Positions 46,029-55,174 are shown, numbered from the stretch's first letter. The stretch is 64,000 nucleotides of DNA from Desulfobacteraceae bacterium (GCA_003599885.1 QZKW01000088.1:62001-126000), one strand, 5' to 3'. Notes: generated by a model not told the origin, from the letters alone. Made by a program: numbers and translations.

Positions 46029-47624
46029 TCATTTCCCTTCATTTTTCAACCGGGCGTCCTTCAGCCTGTAAAGTCCTGGATAATCAAATGAAAACGGATG
46101 GTTCAGCGCGAACCGCCTGGACATGGCGTCGATATAAATTTTCTGAAACAAAAAGCTCCCCGGCTGCAAATCGGCAATCAATTGATCAAATTGCTGAAAA
46201 AGCGCTTTCCTCGTCTCCGGATCTTTGGCGGTAAGGGTCAGACCGGTAAGGCGGGTGGCTTCCGGTGAATCAAACCCGCCTGCCTGGGACAGGAGATCTC
46301 TTGATGTGACCCATACTTCGAGAACTTCTTCCGGCCGGCGATCGTTTGCGGTCAGTTCCGTCAGCACGGCTTCGAAATCCGTGTTCCGGGAATAAAAATT
46401 ATAGAATGCATCAGTTGGCATGGCTTTCAGGTGGACCCGGATGCCAATCTCGTTCAGGCAGAGTTGAATGAACCGGGCGACCTTGAGATCTGCGTCGTTG
46501 CCCGCACGCAGCAGCAACTCGAACTCAAACCCCTGCCCGTTTTTTACCAGGTAATGCGTATCCGGGTCCAGGGTCCAGCCCGCTTTTTCAAGGTATCGAA
46601 GGGCCAGCGGCGGATCATAGGCCAGGGGCTTAAGATCCGGATCACAGCAGGCAGTCCGGTTGCCCAGAGGACCGCTAACCTTCTCGGCCATGCCATTCAG
46701 CATATTTTGAACCATATAATCCCGGTCAATGGCATGGGTCAGGGCCCGCCGCACCATGGGGTTTTCAAACAACGGATGATGCGTATTGTAGAGCAGGATC
46801 GAGTAATAATTCCATGAAGATTTCGCAAAATAAAACCGGTCCGCATATTGTTCGATGATTTGATAGTTTTTAACCGTTAAATTACCGACGATATCTGTTT
46901 CCCCTTTGATCAGGCGGGCCCAGGAGTCTTCCCCACGGGGGATATAAGTAAAAACAACCCGGTCAATGGCGGGACGACCGTTGTAATAATGTTCATTGGC
47001 CGCGAATATGACCCGGCCGTCATCTGTCCGGCGGTCAAATTTAAACGGGCCGGAGCCAACGGGCGAACCCTTCAGGTCCAGGTTTGAATGACGGCCCGGA
47101 TCAGGGACCATCTCCAAATCCCACAGGCTGTTTAAAAAAGACGGATCATCCTGATTCAGCTGAATTTCCAGCACATATGTGTCGGTCGCCGTGATTTTCT
47201 TTAGTTTATTACCAAAAATTTTCCGGCTATTTTCAGCAAACGACCGGAGCGAATACGCGGCGTCAGCAGCGGTCACCGGAACCCCATCATGAAACAGGGC
47301 GTCCTGGCGCAACCCGATCCGCCACGTAAATGTTTTCGGATCATAATCCCAGTTGACGGCCAGGTCCGGTTCCAGGTCGCCTTGCGGGTTCAGGACAAAA
47401 AGGAAGCTGTAGATGTATGGGAACACATATGTAGACCCCGAGCACTCCGCCAAGCAGGGGGCAAAGGAGCCGAAGTCGGCGTCCACATCAATCCGCAGGA
47501 CATTGCCGGGCGCGCCGGCAGCGGGCTGATCATGAGGGTCTTCGTTCAGGGAACAGGCCGAAAGCAAAACAACCAGCGCCAGAAGCCCTATATACTCAAG
47601 TATCCGTTGTGCGGAAGTCTGCAC
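46029..47624 (-). CDS. Family-5 solute-binding lipoprotein (orphan, second copy)
   Basis: A paralog of the preceding protein, with DLAVNWDYDPKTFTWRIGLR, ALFHDGVPVTAADAAYSLR, GSGPFKF and NPMVRRALTHAIDRDYM. The open frame extends to 47780, but I prefer the GTG at 47624: it yields a normal lipoprotein signal (ILEYIGLLALVVLLSAC), a length (531) like the paralog, and room for a promoter facing lemA. The ribosome site is weak at each choice. No transporter partners are visible. Confidence 0.85.
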   Translation of the reverse strand: MQTSAQRILEYIGLLALVVLLSACSLNEDPHDQPAAGAPGNVLRIDVDADFGSFAPCLAECSGSTYVFPYIYSFLFVLNPQGDLEPDLAVNWDYDPKTFTWRIGLRQDALFHDGVPVTAADAAYSLRSFAENSRKIFGNKLKKITATDTYVLEIQLNQDDPSFLNSLWDLEMVPDPGRHSNLDLKGSPVGSGPFKFDRRTDDGRVIFAANEHYYNGRPAIDRVVFTYIPRGEDSWARLIKGETDIVGNLTVKNYQIIEQYADRFYFAKSSWNYYSILLYNTHHPLFENPMVRRALTHAIDRDYMVQNMLNGMAEKVSGPLGNRTACCDPDLKPLAYDPPLALRYLEKAGWTLDPDTHYLVKNGQGFEFELLLRAGNDADLKVARFIQLCLNEIGIRVHLKAMPTDAFYNFYSRNTDFEAVLTELTANDRRPEEVLEVWVTSRDLLSQAGGFDSPEATRLTGLTLTAKDPETRKALFQQFDQLIADLQPGSFLFQKIYIDAMSRRFALNHPFSFDYPGLYRLKDARLKNEGK

Positions 47625-47814
47625 GATAAACCAGCGCCCTTTTTTAATCGGAATATTTTTTAACAAGCCGGAAAAGGATAAACTCGCGCTATGGTATTTC
47701 AAGTGCGCCTCTTTAGTCAAACGTTTCATCACGGAAACGCCCTTGCCGTCGGCCGAACCTTTTGCTAATGTGTTAAACACGTTAACCAGGATTCACACAC
47801 AGGGGGATTTCCAT

Positions 47815-48360
47815 TTGTATATTATCATTGCCATCCTGATTCTTGCTGCCGGCTGGGCCGGGTTCACCTTCAACCGGTTCATCCGCCAGCGCAACTGGAT
47901 GCTGGAAGCCTGGAGCGGGGTGGATGTGCAGCTCAAAAGACGGTATGACCTGGTCCCGCGTCTTGTGGAATGCGTGAAGGCATACCGGGACTTTGAGGCC
48001 TCTGTTCTGGAAAGCCTTGCAGCGGCAAGGGCCAATGCCGGGGTTGCTAAGGACGTGTCTGAGACCGGCAAGGTGGAAAATGGGGTCACGCAAACGCTGC
48101 GGTCATTGCTCGCGGTGGCTGAAGCCTATCCGGACCTGAAGGCCAGCCGGAATTTTCAGGACTTGAGCGCCGCACTCATCGATACCGAGGACCAGCTCCA
48201 ATACGCCCGGCGCTATTACAACGGAACTGTACGCGACTACGCCATCCTGGCCGAATCGTTTCCCAGCAGTATTGTGGCGGGGATTTTCGGGTTTCGGCCG
48301 GACGGGTATTTTGAAGTGGAATCCAGCACAGAGCGGCAGGCGCCGGAGGTGAAATTATGA
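47815..48360 (+). CDS. lemA: LemA family membrane protein
   Basis: A 181-residue protein with one N-terminal membrane segment (YIIIAILILAAGWAGF) and the LemA helical domain: EAWSGVDVQLKRRYDLVPRLVECVKAY, LLAVAEAYPDLKASRNF, ALIDTEDQLQYARRYYNGTVRDY. The start is a TTG at 47815 with AGGGGG eight bases upstream, which matches the usual LemA N terminus; an ATG at 47743 would add 24 atypical residues. It overlaps the next gene by 4 nt. Exact role is unknown; the family is common beside DUF2207 proteins. Confidence 0.9.
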   Translation: MYIIIAILILAAGWAGFTFNRFIRQRNWMLEAWSGVDVQLKRRYDLVPRLVECVKAYRDFEASVLESLAAARANAGVAKDVSETGKVENGVTQTLRSLLAVAEAYPDLKASRNFQDLSAALIDTEDQLQYARRYYNGTVRDYAILAESFPSSIVAGIFGFRPDGYFEVESSTERQAPEVKL

Positions 48361-50288
48361 GGATGAAGCTGACTGCACGGATTTTCGAAGAAATGAGACA
48401 CGGTATGTGCCTCCTTGTGATTGGGATGGTTTTGTTGCTGCTGGCGTCGGCCCAGGCCATGGCCCAGGGTGAGCGGATTCTGAGTTTTGACAGCCGGATT
48501 GAGGTCCGGGAAGATGCGTCTCTGGTGGTCACCGAAACCATCACGGTCCAAGCGGCGGGGCGGGAAATCAAACGGGGCATCTACCGTGATTTTCCCCAGC
48601 TCTATCGCGGGCGCTGGGGCCTGAATCAGCGGACCGGGTTCGATGTGCTGGATGTGCGCCGGGACGGAAAACCGGAAAAGTTTCACCTGGAATCCCGGGA
48701 CAACGGCCAGCGGGTCTATATCGGCCAGAGCAATGTCTTCCTTGAACCGGGGGAATACACCTATGAACTGACCTACCAGACGGACCGGCAGCTCGGCTTT
48801 TTCAGAGATCATGACGAGCTGTATTGGAACGTCACGGGAAACGGGTGGAGTTTTTCCATGGATCAGGTGACCGCCGCCGTCACCCTGCCGCCCGGAGCGG
48901 AAGTGATATCTTCGGAAGCTTATACCGGGGCGCAGGGGAGCCGCGGCCGCGACTACGCCAGTGAATTATTGGGTTCAAACGAGATCACGTTTGAAACCAC
49001 CCGCAGGCTTGGGCCTAAAGAGGGGTTGACCATCGTGGTGGCATGGCCCAAGGGGTTTGTAGAGGCTGCCTCGCCTCGGGACCAGTGGATGAATCTGCTG
49101 TACGACAATGAGGGCGTGGCCATCGCCCTGGGCGGCCTGCTGCTGGTGCTGATTTATTATTTTATGGTGTGGATGGCGGTGGGGAAAGACCCGGCCCCCG
49201 GCACCATTATCCCGCTCTATGGTCCGCCCAGGGGATTTTCCCCTGCCGCCTGCCGGAACCTGGTTGAAATGGGGTTTGACCACAAGGCATTTGCGGCCAA
49301 CCTCATCGATCTGGCGGTAAAGGGAGCCATCACCATTGAGCAGGCTGCCGATAAAACATACACCGTGCACAGAAAAAACAGTACCACAGGCCTCCTCCCG
49401 GACGAAAACGCCCTATATGACAAGCTGCTGGGCGCGCGCCAAAGCCTGCCCCTGGAACAGACCTACTACAAAACACTGCAATCGGCCGTCAATAGCCTGA
49501 AAGCGTCCCTCGCGCTCAAATTAGAAAAGACGTATTTCAGGACCAATTTCTGGTATTGGTTCTGGGGCCTGATGTATTCACTGGTTCCTTTTGCCATCTC
49601 CCTGCTGACCTATCGCGACCAGAGCAACACCTGGGGCATGATGATCTGGCTGGCCATCTGGACGCTGGGCGTGACGGTCCTGCTGTCGATGGTGTTTTCC
49701 CTGTGGCGGGGCCGCCAATGGGGGCAGGCGGTGTTCATGACCGTGTTCAGCCTGCCTTTTGTGGGGGGCGAAATCTTCGGATTATGGGCGCTTTCTCAAT
49801 CCACATCCGTGTGGGTGCCGGTTCTGTTTTTGGTCGGCGCGCTGATGAACGGCGTCTTCTATCACCTGATGAAGGCCCCCACGGCAGCGGGGCGAAAGCT
49901 GCTGGACCAGATTGACGGGTTCCGCCGCTATCTGACGGTGGCCGAAAAGGACCGCCTGAACCTCGAGAATCCGCCCCAGCGCACCCCCGAGCTGTTCGAG
50001 ATGTTCCTGCCCTATGCCCTGGCCCTGAATGTTGAACAGGAATGGGCGGAGCAATTTGAGGACGTGCTGGCAAAAGCGGGCACCGGGCAGGAAGGCGGGT
50101 ACTCGCCGTCGTGGTATCACGGCACGGCATGGAGCACGCTGGGGGCGACCGGGTTTGCCGCATCGCTGGGAAGTTCCATGTCATCGGCGATCTCCTCTTC
50201 GTCCACAGCGCCGGGTTCAAGCTCTGGCGGGGGCGGGGGAGGATCTTCAGGCGGCGGTGGCGGCGGCGGGGGTGGCGGCGGCTGGTGA
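48357..50288 (+). CDS. DUF2207 family membrane protein
   Basis: A 643-residue protein: signal peptide, an extracytoplasmic beta-rich DUF2207 domain (ILSFDSRIEVREDASLVVTE, GIYRDFP, ELYWNVTGNGW), a membrane segment near 260-280, a cytoplasmic winged-type part, two more membrane segments (about 400-495), then FRRYLTVAEKDRL and a C-terminal Gly/Ser-rich tail ending in Trp. The lemA-DUF2207 pair with 4-nt overlap is a conserved arrangement. Function unknown. Confidence 0.9.
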   Translation: MRMKLTARIFEEMRHGMCLLVIGMVLLLLASAQAMAQGERILSFDSRIEVREDASLVVTETITVQAAGREIKRGIYRDFPQLYRGRWGLNQRTGFDVLDVRRDGKPEKFHLESRDNGQRVYIGQSNVFLEPGEYTYELTYQTDRQLGFFRDHDELYWNVTGNGWSFSMDQVTAAVTLPPGAEVISSEAYTGAQGSRGRDYASELLGSNEITFETTRRLGPKEGLTIVVAWPKGFVEAASPRDQWMNLLYDNEGVAIALGGLLLVLIYYFMVWMAVGKDPAPGTIIPLYGPPRGFSPAACRNLVEMGFDHKAFAANLIDLAVKGAITIEQAADKTYTVHRKNSTTGLLPDENALYDKLLGARQSLPLEQTYYKTLQSAVNSLKASLALKLEKTYFRTNFWYWFWGLMYSLVPFAISLLTYRDQSNTWGMMIWLAIWTLGVTVLLSMVFSLWRGRQWGQAVFMTVFSLPFVGGEIFGLWALSQSTSVWVPVLFLVGALMNGVFYHLMKAPTAAGRKLLDQIDGFRRYLTVAEKDRLNLENPPQRTPELFEMFLPYALALNVEQEWAEQFEDVLAKAGTGQEGGYSPSWYHGTAWSTLGATGFAASLGSSMSSAISSSSTAPGSSSGGGGGGSSGGGGGGGGGGGW

Positions 50289-50346
50289 TGGGGCGTGTGA
50301 CAGGATATCAGCAGCCCTTCACAGGCGGAAACCGCGTCCGCCAATC

Positions 50347-51477
50347 CTATTCGGTTTCGGTGACGGGATTGGCGGGCGGTTCCCCTGCCCCGGCTTCTTT
50401 GAGGGCTTTTTCCATATTGTCATTCTGTTCTTCAGAAAATGCCTCTCCGCGCCGGATTTCATCAGCTCTATCGCCATATACCTCATCCTGAAGCGCATGA
50501 ATTTTGTCCTGTTTTTCAGCATCATCAAGATCGGCATCATTTAAAATGGCGTTTTTGTTCTCCGTATAGTCCTGGTCTCTTTTGGCAACCGCTTCCACCT
50601 GCGCCTCGGCAGTTTCTATTTTCTCGATATCTTCCGCCGGGAGGTATTCCGACCGGAATTCCCGGATTTTCTCTTTTCTGGCGTCTTCGTTCATTTCATC
50701 CAGATCTTTTTTATAGATCAGCAGCTTCTCCTGATACAGGCTTTCTCCTGTTTTATCAGATAGATATCCGTCAGGCACATCCCCATACACGTCCACTGCC
50801 ACTTGCTGCAACTGCCGTTCTTTTTCACGGCCATACAAGGTGTCATCCTTAAATATTTTGGCGCTTTTTATTTTAAACAACGTGAGCTTATGCTCCTGGC
50901 CGAAGAGTTTCTTAGCCAGTTCTTCGCCCATTTGCGCTTTCCGGAATTCAAAAATCTCGTTTTCCATAAAAATCATATCTTCATCATTTTCAGGCGGATC
51001 AAATCCCACCAGCATCTCCTGGATTCCGAGTTCGCAATCAATATAGGATTCATAAATTTTCAATAATTTATCGGCGGTCTCAGGCGGGAATTGGGAAAAC
51101 AATTCGGTTTTAATCTGGGCCATAAATTCATCCCGGTCTTTTGAATTCCGGTATTTGAAATAAAGAGACGTGATATATTCCCGCAAAGACCCATCCACCA
51201 GATTCATATCAAGATCATCGGCTTGTTTCAACTCATCCAGTTTAGACGGCGCGGCGGTATCCGGTCCGGCTTTTGGCGATAGCTCCGCCGGTTCTCTGTT
51301 GTCTGCCGGAAGGGCGGATTCCAATTGCTCCTTTTCCGGATTCTGTTCTTCAGAAACCAGCGGTAAGATCTTGTTCTCCGGTGTCTCTCCCGGCAGCAGA
51401 TACATGCGGGCAATAATCAGAACCATCACCCCCGCGATGCCGATTAGCGAAACCAGTATTTTTTTGTTTTTGCTCAT
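50347..51477 (-). CDS. Lipase-specific foldase (lipase chaperone)
   Basis: A 376-residue steric chaperone, anchored by one N-terminal membrane segment (about 8-27), that folds the partner lipase in the periplasm. The helical body matches the family: MNLVDGSLREY, EFRKAQMGEELAKKLFGQEHKLTLF, and EYLPAEDIEKIETAEAQVEAVAKR. The conserved RxxFDYxLS motif of Lif proteins is not present; REYITSLYF stands in its place. GAGG precedes the ATG. It is directly downstream of the lipase gene. Confidence 0.85.
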   Translation of the reverse strand: MSKNKKILVSLIGIAGVMVLIIARMYLLPGETPENKILPLVSEEQNPEKEQLESALPADNREPAELSPKAGPDTAAPSKLDELKQADDLDMNLVDGSLREYITSLYFKYRNSKDRDEFMAQIKTELFSQFPPETADKLLKIYESYIDCELGIQEMLVGFDPPENDEDMIFMENEIFEFRKAQMGEELAKKLFGQEHKLTLFKIKSAKIFKDDTLYGREKERQLQQVAVDVYGDVPDGYLSDKTGESLYQEKLLIYKKDLDEMNEDARKEKIREFRSEYLPAEDIEKIETAEAQVEAVAKRDQDYTENKNAILNDADLDDAEKQDKIHALQDEVYGDRADEIRRGEAFSEEQNDNMEKALKEAGAGEPPANPVTETE

Positions 51478-51506
51478 GATCCTCTTTCCAACCCTGATGA
51501 AATAGC

Positions 51507-51550
51507 AAAAAAAAGAGCGGGAAGGCTTTGAACCGCCTCCCCGCTCTTTT
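51507..51550 (-). terminator. Terminator hairpin between lipase and foldase genes
   Basis: On the minus strand AAAAGAGCGGG and CCCGCTCTTTT pair around an 18-nt loop and are followed by a run of T (eight in all), a good intrinsic terminator. It lies after the lipase stop and before the foldase gene, so it probably lowers foldase transcription relative to lipase. Confidence 0.75.
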
Positions 51551-51582
51551 ATAATTTATTGGGATCTGCCAGGCAAACGGAA

Positions 51583-52599
51583 TTAATAGCCTTTTGCTTT
51601 CAGGTCTTTCAAGATTTTTTCATATTTGTCAGGCGCGCTGAAAAACCCGGTAAATCCATAGGGAAGCCCGGTGGCATTGCAATGGTCGATACCGGCGATC
51701 TGGAACAGTCCGCCGTCTTCCATGCCGCGATAATTCGCCCATTTGGCGCTTTTTTCACTGACAACGCCATCGCTCGGCATATGGGGACCTTTGTCGTTTC
51801 TATAACCGATGGTGCTGGCGCCGCACTGAATGGGCATGGTCAGCGCCAGGATCTGGATAACGCCGATCTGGGGCACACCGAGACACAGGAAAGATTTCAT
51901 TTTATGCATATAGCTCTGACAATAAATCCCGGGGATGCTGCTGTTTCCACCCAGCTTCGTATACAGAGCGGCAGCGCCGTTAAGCGACAGGTCATAGGCA
52001 TTCGCCCGGGTGTCCACATACACGTCCGACTCGCCAGGGCCAAACATGGCGCCGAAAATGGTGGTATACAGCGCATTCACGCCAATGCCGGCAAGGCCTG
52101 CGGTAATGCCGTTGATCCCCAGTGCGAAATCCGCCACCGGCGACCCCTGATTGGGGGAATCGATCTGGGTAATGCTCGCGACTTTGCTGGGGGGCAGACT
52201 CCAGGTTTTGGTGCCGTATTTGGAACTGGTGTAGGATGAAAATTTAACCGCATATTTCGGATAAATGCCGCCATGGGAATGGCCGATGATATTTACCTTT
52301 GAATACCCTTTGGGATAAACCTGGGTATTCAAATAATTGGCAAACTGATAGGCTTTTGTGCCGGTGGCTGCGATTTTGTCCACCTGAGCGATGAAAACCG
52401 TCGCGCCTTTGGACTCCAGACGTTTTTTGACGCCGTTGAAATATTCAATGGCGCAGGGGATGTCATTCATTGCAATGCCATGCGCGAGAACGATGGGGTA
52501 TTTGGTTTTGCATGAAGTATCTAATGCAAAACTCTGATACGGAAACAACACCACCGCCATTAAAACGATCACTGATAAAAACCGGCCTGCCTTGCTCAT
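51583..52599 (-). CDS. Secreted triacylglycerol lipase (family I)
   Basis: A 338-residue lipase with a 25-residue signal peptide. The oxyanion segment is YPIVLAHGIA, the nucleophile Ser108 is in NIIGHSHGG, the acid is likely the Asp in PSDGVVSEKS and the His in GIDHCNATG. Extra cysteines suggest disulfides. It sits before a foldase gene, as in Pseudomonas and Burkholderia lipase pairs. A GGAGAGACAG ribosome site precedes the ATG. It is divergent from the sigma-54 regulator gene. Confidence 0.92.
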   Translation of the reverse strand: MSKAGRFLSVIVLMAVVLFPYQSFALDTSCKTKYPIVLAHGIAMNDIPCAIEYFNGVKKRLESKGATVFIAQVDKIAATGTKAYQFANYLNTQVYPKGYSKVNIIGHSHGGIYPKYAVKFSSYTSSKYGTKTWSLPPSKVASITQIDSPNQGSPVADFALGINGITAGLAGIGVNALYTTIFGAMFGPGESDVYVDTRANAYDLSLNGAAALYTKLGGNSSIPGIYCQSYMHKMKSFLCLGVPQIGVIQILALTMPIQCGASTIGYRNDKGPHMPSDGVVSEKSAKWANYRGMEDGGLFQIAGIDHCNATGLPYGFTGFFSAPDKYEKILKDLKAKGY

Positions 52600-52995
52600 C
52601 TGTCTCTCCTTTTTCTCCGTTTGCTGTAATTAAAAAAACCGGGGTCCGTGTTCAGGCAACCCGGCTTTCTTCGAGAGATCCGCGGCTTTCCGTCCCTGCC
52701 TCGCAACAGGTTTGGCATTTTCTGATAAACAGCTAATAAGAACATTAACTCAATTTTTTGGCATGAACACTGTTTCGCTGTTTGATCCCTGTATATAGGA
52801 GCCAGAATTTTAAAACAATCAGGAAAACCCTGATTTCCCACTTCGAAAAGCCTGATTTTTTGAAAAGAGTATATGCTGCGGAAACCATCCGGCACATGCG
52901 CAGGTTTAATCTATTGCGGCCTGTTGATTTTTGTACTAAATGATTAATCTGTCATTTTGATAAACGAGGTGTAATGATTTTATAAGGCGGTAGCG
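52600..52995. other. Divergent intergenic region between lipase and sigma-54 regulator
   Basis: About 396 bases without a gene. It contains AATCAGG (52817-52823) facing CCTGATT (52829-52835), and another CCTGATT 22 bp on (52851-52857). A TTGGCATGAACACTGTTT stretch at 52779 has partial sigma-54 resemblance but lacks the -12 GC. Promoters for both genes must lie here. Confidence 0.5.
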
Positions 52996-54399
52996 TTGGC
53001 TCGAATACTGATTATCGATGATGACCCCGATATTTGCACCATACTGTTGAAGTTATCCGAAGGACTTCACCACCAGGCGTTTATTGCGCATACCCTTGCG
53101 GATGGATTGGCCGCTGCGCAAAGCCAAAATCATGACCTGGTTCTGCTGGATCTGGAGCTTCCGGATGGGAACGGCTTGCAGATTTTACCGGACCTGCTTA
53201 AATCCCCATCCCAGCCCGAGGTGATCATCATTACGGGCGCCGGGGATGGGCGGGGCGCAGAGCTGGCCTTTAAATACGGGGCATGGGACTTTATTCCCAA
53301 ACCTTTTTTGTGGGAAGAGGTTTCCTTGCCCATCACCCGGGCAATTCAATACCGCCTGGAAAAAGAAGCCCGAAAGGGGCCTGTCACTTTAAATCGCAAT
53401 GGAATCATCGGCAAATCCGCCGCCCTTAACGGATGCCTGGATGATGTGGTCCGGGCCTGTATTTCCGACGTCAGTGTTCTTGTAACCGGGGAGTCCGGTA
53501 CGGGCAAGGAACTGTTTGCCAGGGCAATTCATATCAACAGTAAAAGGGCGTCCCGCCGGTTTGTGCCTGTCGATTGCGGCGCCTTGACGGAAACCCTGAT
53601 GGAAAGCATCCTTTTCGGCCATGAAAGGGGCGCTTTTACCGGAGCGTTCAGGCAGACCGATGGGCTGATCAAGCAGGCGGAAGGGGGAACGCTTTTCCTG
53701 GATGAAATCGGAGAACTCCCCTTCACCATGCAAAGAACCTTATTGCGCACACTTCAGGAAAAAAGTTTTCTGCCGCTGGGGGCTGACAGGGAGGTGTCAG
53801 TGGATTTCAGACTGATTGCCGCCACCAACCGGGACCTTGACCAGATGGTTCAAAAAGGCACGTTCCGTGAAGATCTGTTGTTCCGTATTAAAGGGATTGA
53901 ACTTTCCCTCCCGCCGCTTAAAAGCCGAAAAGAAGATATTGAAGAAATTGCGCTTAATAAAATTTATCACCTCGGTGAACAATACGGCAATGAGACAAAG
54001 GGGGTTTCCCGGGAATTTTTGGATGCCTTACAGGCCCAGGATTGGCCCGGCAATGTGCGCGAGCTCATCAATGCGCTGGAATATGCCCTGGCATCGGCGG
54101 GCAAGGACCCAACCCTGTATCCCAAACATCTTCACCCCAAGTACCGGGCCGGAATGATTCAGCAGGAAAAAGCGCCGAAAGCAGGCCGAAGCATTGATTC
54201 AAATGATTATCCCGATATCTCCGAAGACTTTCCCGTTATCTCAACATACCGTGACAACGCCGAAAAACGATATTTACAAACGCTGCTGGTAAAATCCAGG
54301 GGGGACCGGAGTTCCGCCACCCGGCTTTCCGGAATGTCCCAGAGCCGATTGTATGCGCTGCTTAAAAAACATAACCTTTCCCTATCGGATCCTGTTTAG
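52996..54399 (+). CDS. NtrC-family sigma-54-dependent response regulator
   Basis: A 467-residue activator: receiver domain with acceptor Asp52 (LVLLDLELPDG), AAA+ domain with Walker A (TGESGTGKE, 164-172), the sigma-54-contacting GAFTGA (212-217), Walker B (LFLDEIGEL) and DFRLIAATNRDL, and a Fis-type helix-turn-helix (SATRLSGMSQSRLYALLKKH). The start is a TTG at 52996 with AAGGCGG six bases upstream. It lies upstream of a sigma-54 promoter and of a sensor pair, so it is the likely regulator of both. Confidence 0.94.
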   Translation: MARILIIDDDPDICTILLKLSEGLHHQAFIAHTLADGLAAAQSQNHDLVLLDLELPDGNGLQILPDLLKSPSQPEVIIITGAGDGRGAELAFKYGAWDFIPKPFLWEEVSLPITRAIQYRLEKEARKGPVTLNRNGIIGKSAALNGCLDDVVRACISDVSVLVTGESGTGKELFARAIHINSKRASRRFVPVDCGALTETLMESILFGHERGAFTGAFRQTDGLIKQAEGGTLFLDEIGELPFTMQRTLLRTLQEKSFLPLGADREVSVDFRLIAATNRDLDQMVQKGTFREDLLFRIKGIELSLPPLKSRKEDIEEIALNKIYHLGEQYGNETKGVSREFLDALQAQDWPGNVRELINALEYALASAGKDPTLYPKHLHPKYRAGMIQQEKAPKAGRSIDSNDYPDISEDFPVISTYRDNAEKRYLQTLLVKSRGDRSSATRLSGMSQSRLYALLKKHNLSLSDPV

Positions 54400-54441
54400 G
54401 ACCCGGCTTAGAACCACCCTGCCTGATTCCTGAAAAAAAGA

Positions 54442-54478
54442 AAATTCATTCCTGTTTCCAGGAAACAGGAATGAATTT
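54442..54478. promoter_or_regulatory. 37-bp palindrome, candidate enhancer of the sigma-54 promoter
   Basis: AAATTCATTCCTGTTTCC and its exact inverse GGAAACAGGAATGAATTT flank a single A. The centre lies about 87 bp upstream of the sigma-54 -24 element, the normal place for an NtrC-type activator site. It could also act as a terminator: read on the minus strand it is followed by a T-rich run. It starts 42 bases after the regulator stop. Confidence 0.55.
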
Positions 54479-54546
54479 CGCCCTTCCCTCCTGCTTTGAT
54501 TAATTTAAATAATTGATATTGTTAATAAAAAATGAATAGTGATTTT

Positions 54547-54562
54547 TGGCACTCAATTTGCA
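54547..54562 (+). promoter_or_regulatory. Sigma-54 promoter
   Basis: TGGCAC, five bases, TTGCA: an exact match to the -24/-12 consensus with GG and GC ten bases apart. Transcription should begin near 54574, some 55 bases before a small protein gene. Confidence 0.85.
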
Positions 54563-54629
54563 TTGCTTCCTACAAATGAGTGTACGTTTGGCGTTTTCAG
54601 GACTGGTATTTTAAAAAAGGATTTGCGAA

Positions 54630-54806
54630 ATGGTGAAGCAGGCGCAGGGAAACAATGACAAATGGGACATCCGGCCAAATCCAAACGGAAACGGGTTAAA
54701 TATTTGTGTTATTGACGAAAAGAAAGGGCTGTTTTACTGCGGCCTGAATTTTCTCTGGAAATTCGCGCGCATTCCGCTCTATCTCTTTTTAAGGCGCAAA
54801 GCATAA
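54630..54806 (+). CDS. Small protein of 58 residues under the sigma-54 promoter
   Basis: Unrecognised. Start ATG with AAAAAAGGAT ending seven bases upstream, stop at 54806. The N half is polar (WDIRPNPNGNGLNICVIDE); the C half is hydrophobic with aromatic residues and a basic end (LFYCGLNFLWKFARIPLYLFLRRKA), suggesting membrane association. It is the first gene after a strong sigma-54 promoter, which makes it likely to be a real, tightly controlled product. Confidence 0.65.
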   Translation: MVKQAQGNNDKWDIRPNPNGNGLNICVIDEKKGLFYCGLNFLWKFARIPLYLFLRRKA

Positions 54807-54921
54807 CCCTCTTGTTTCGATAGCGCTTATTGCCGATTCGCAAAACAATAAGAGGAAATACAAGAAAAAGAATGGGTTCCTCCAAATTCTCATGGAAAAA
54901 TTCATGAGGATTTTACATATA

Positions 54922-54957
54922 ACCCGGGTTTCTCATCAATTTTGCAGAAACCCGGGT
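54922..54957. promoter_or_regulatory. 12-bp perfect hairpin between the two small genes
   Basis: ACCCGGGTTTCT and AGAAACCCGGGT pair exactly around a 12-nt loop; no T run follows. A second hairpin, TCCCGCC/GGCGGGA, follows at 54982-54998. These could process or stabilise the RNA between the two small genes. Confidence 0.6.
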
Positions 54958-55075
54958 AAACTTTAATTGAAGGCGTCTTTTTCCCGCCATGGGCGGGAGG
55001 CGTTACTGAACTTGATAAAAACCTGATACGGATTTGTTCAATCAGGAAAAAATATATAATAAGGAGTTTGAATCA

Positions 55076-55174
55076 ATGAAAAAAGCATTTGAAATGACCA
55101 AAATGGTTGTTGTTGCAGTTAAAGCATTTGTTGAATACCAGCTTTTTCATCGCAAAGACAAAGACGAATTATAA
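55076..55174 (+). CDS. Very small protein of 32 residues
   Basis: MKKAFEMTKMVVVAVKAFVE is followed by a charged end (HRKDKDEL). It forms an amphipathic or membrane-tethered helix with alternating hydrophobic V/A/F residues. AAGGAG lies nine bases before the ATG. It follows the 58-residue gene with hairpins between them and ends ahead of another stem. No family recognised; possibly a regulatory or signal peptide, which is inference only. Confidence 0.55.
   Translation: MKKAFEMTKMVVVAVKAFVEYQLFHRKDKDEL

Noticed and set aside
51559-52239. 226-codon plus-strand frame opposite the lipase gene
   Set aside because: The lipase has signal peptide and catalytic triad on the other strand; this frame shows none.
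52779-52796. Possible second sigma-54 promoter upstream of the regulator gene
   Set aside because: TTGGCATGAACACTGTTT has the -24 GG but GT instead of GC at -12; not strong enough to call.
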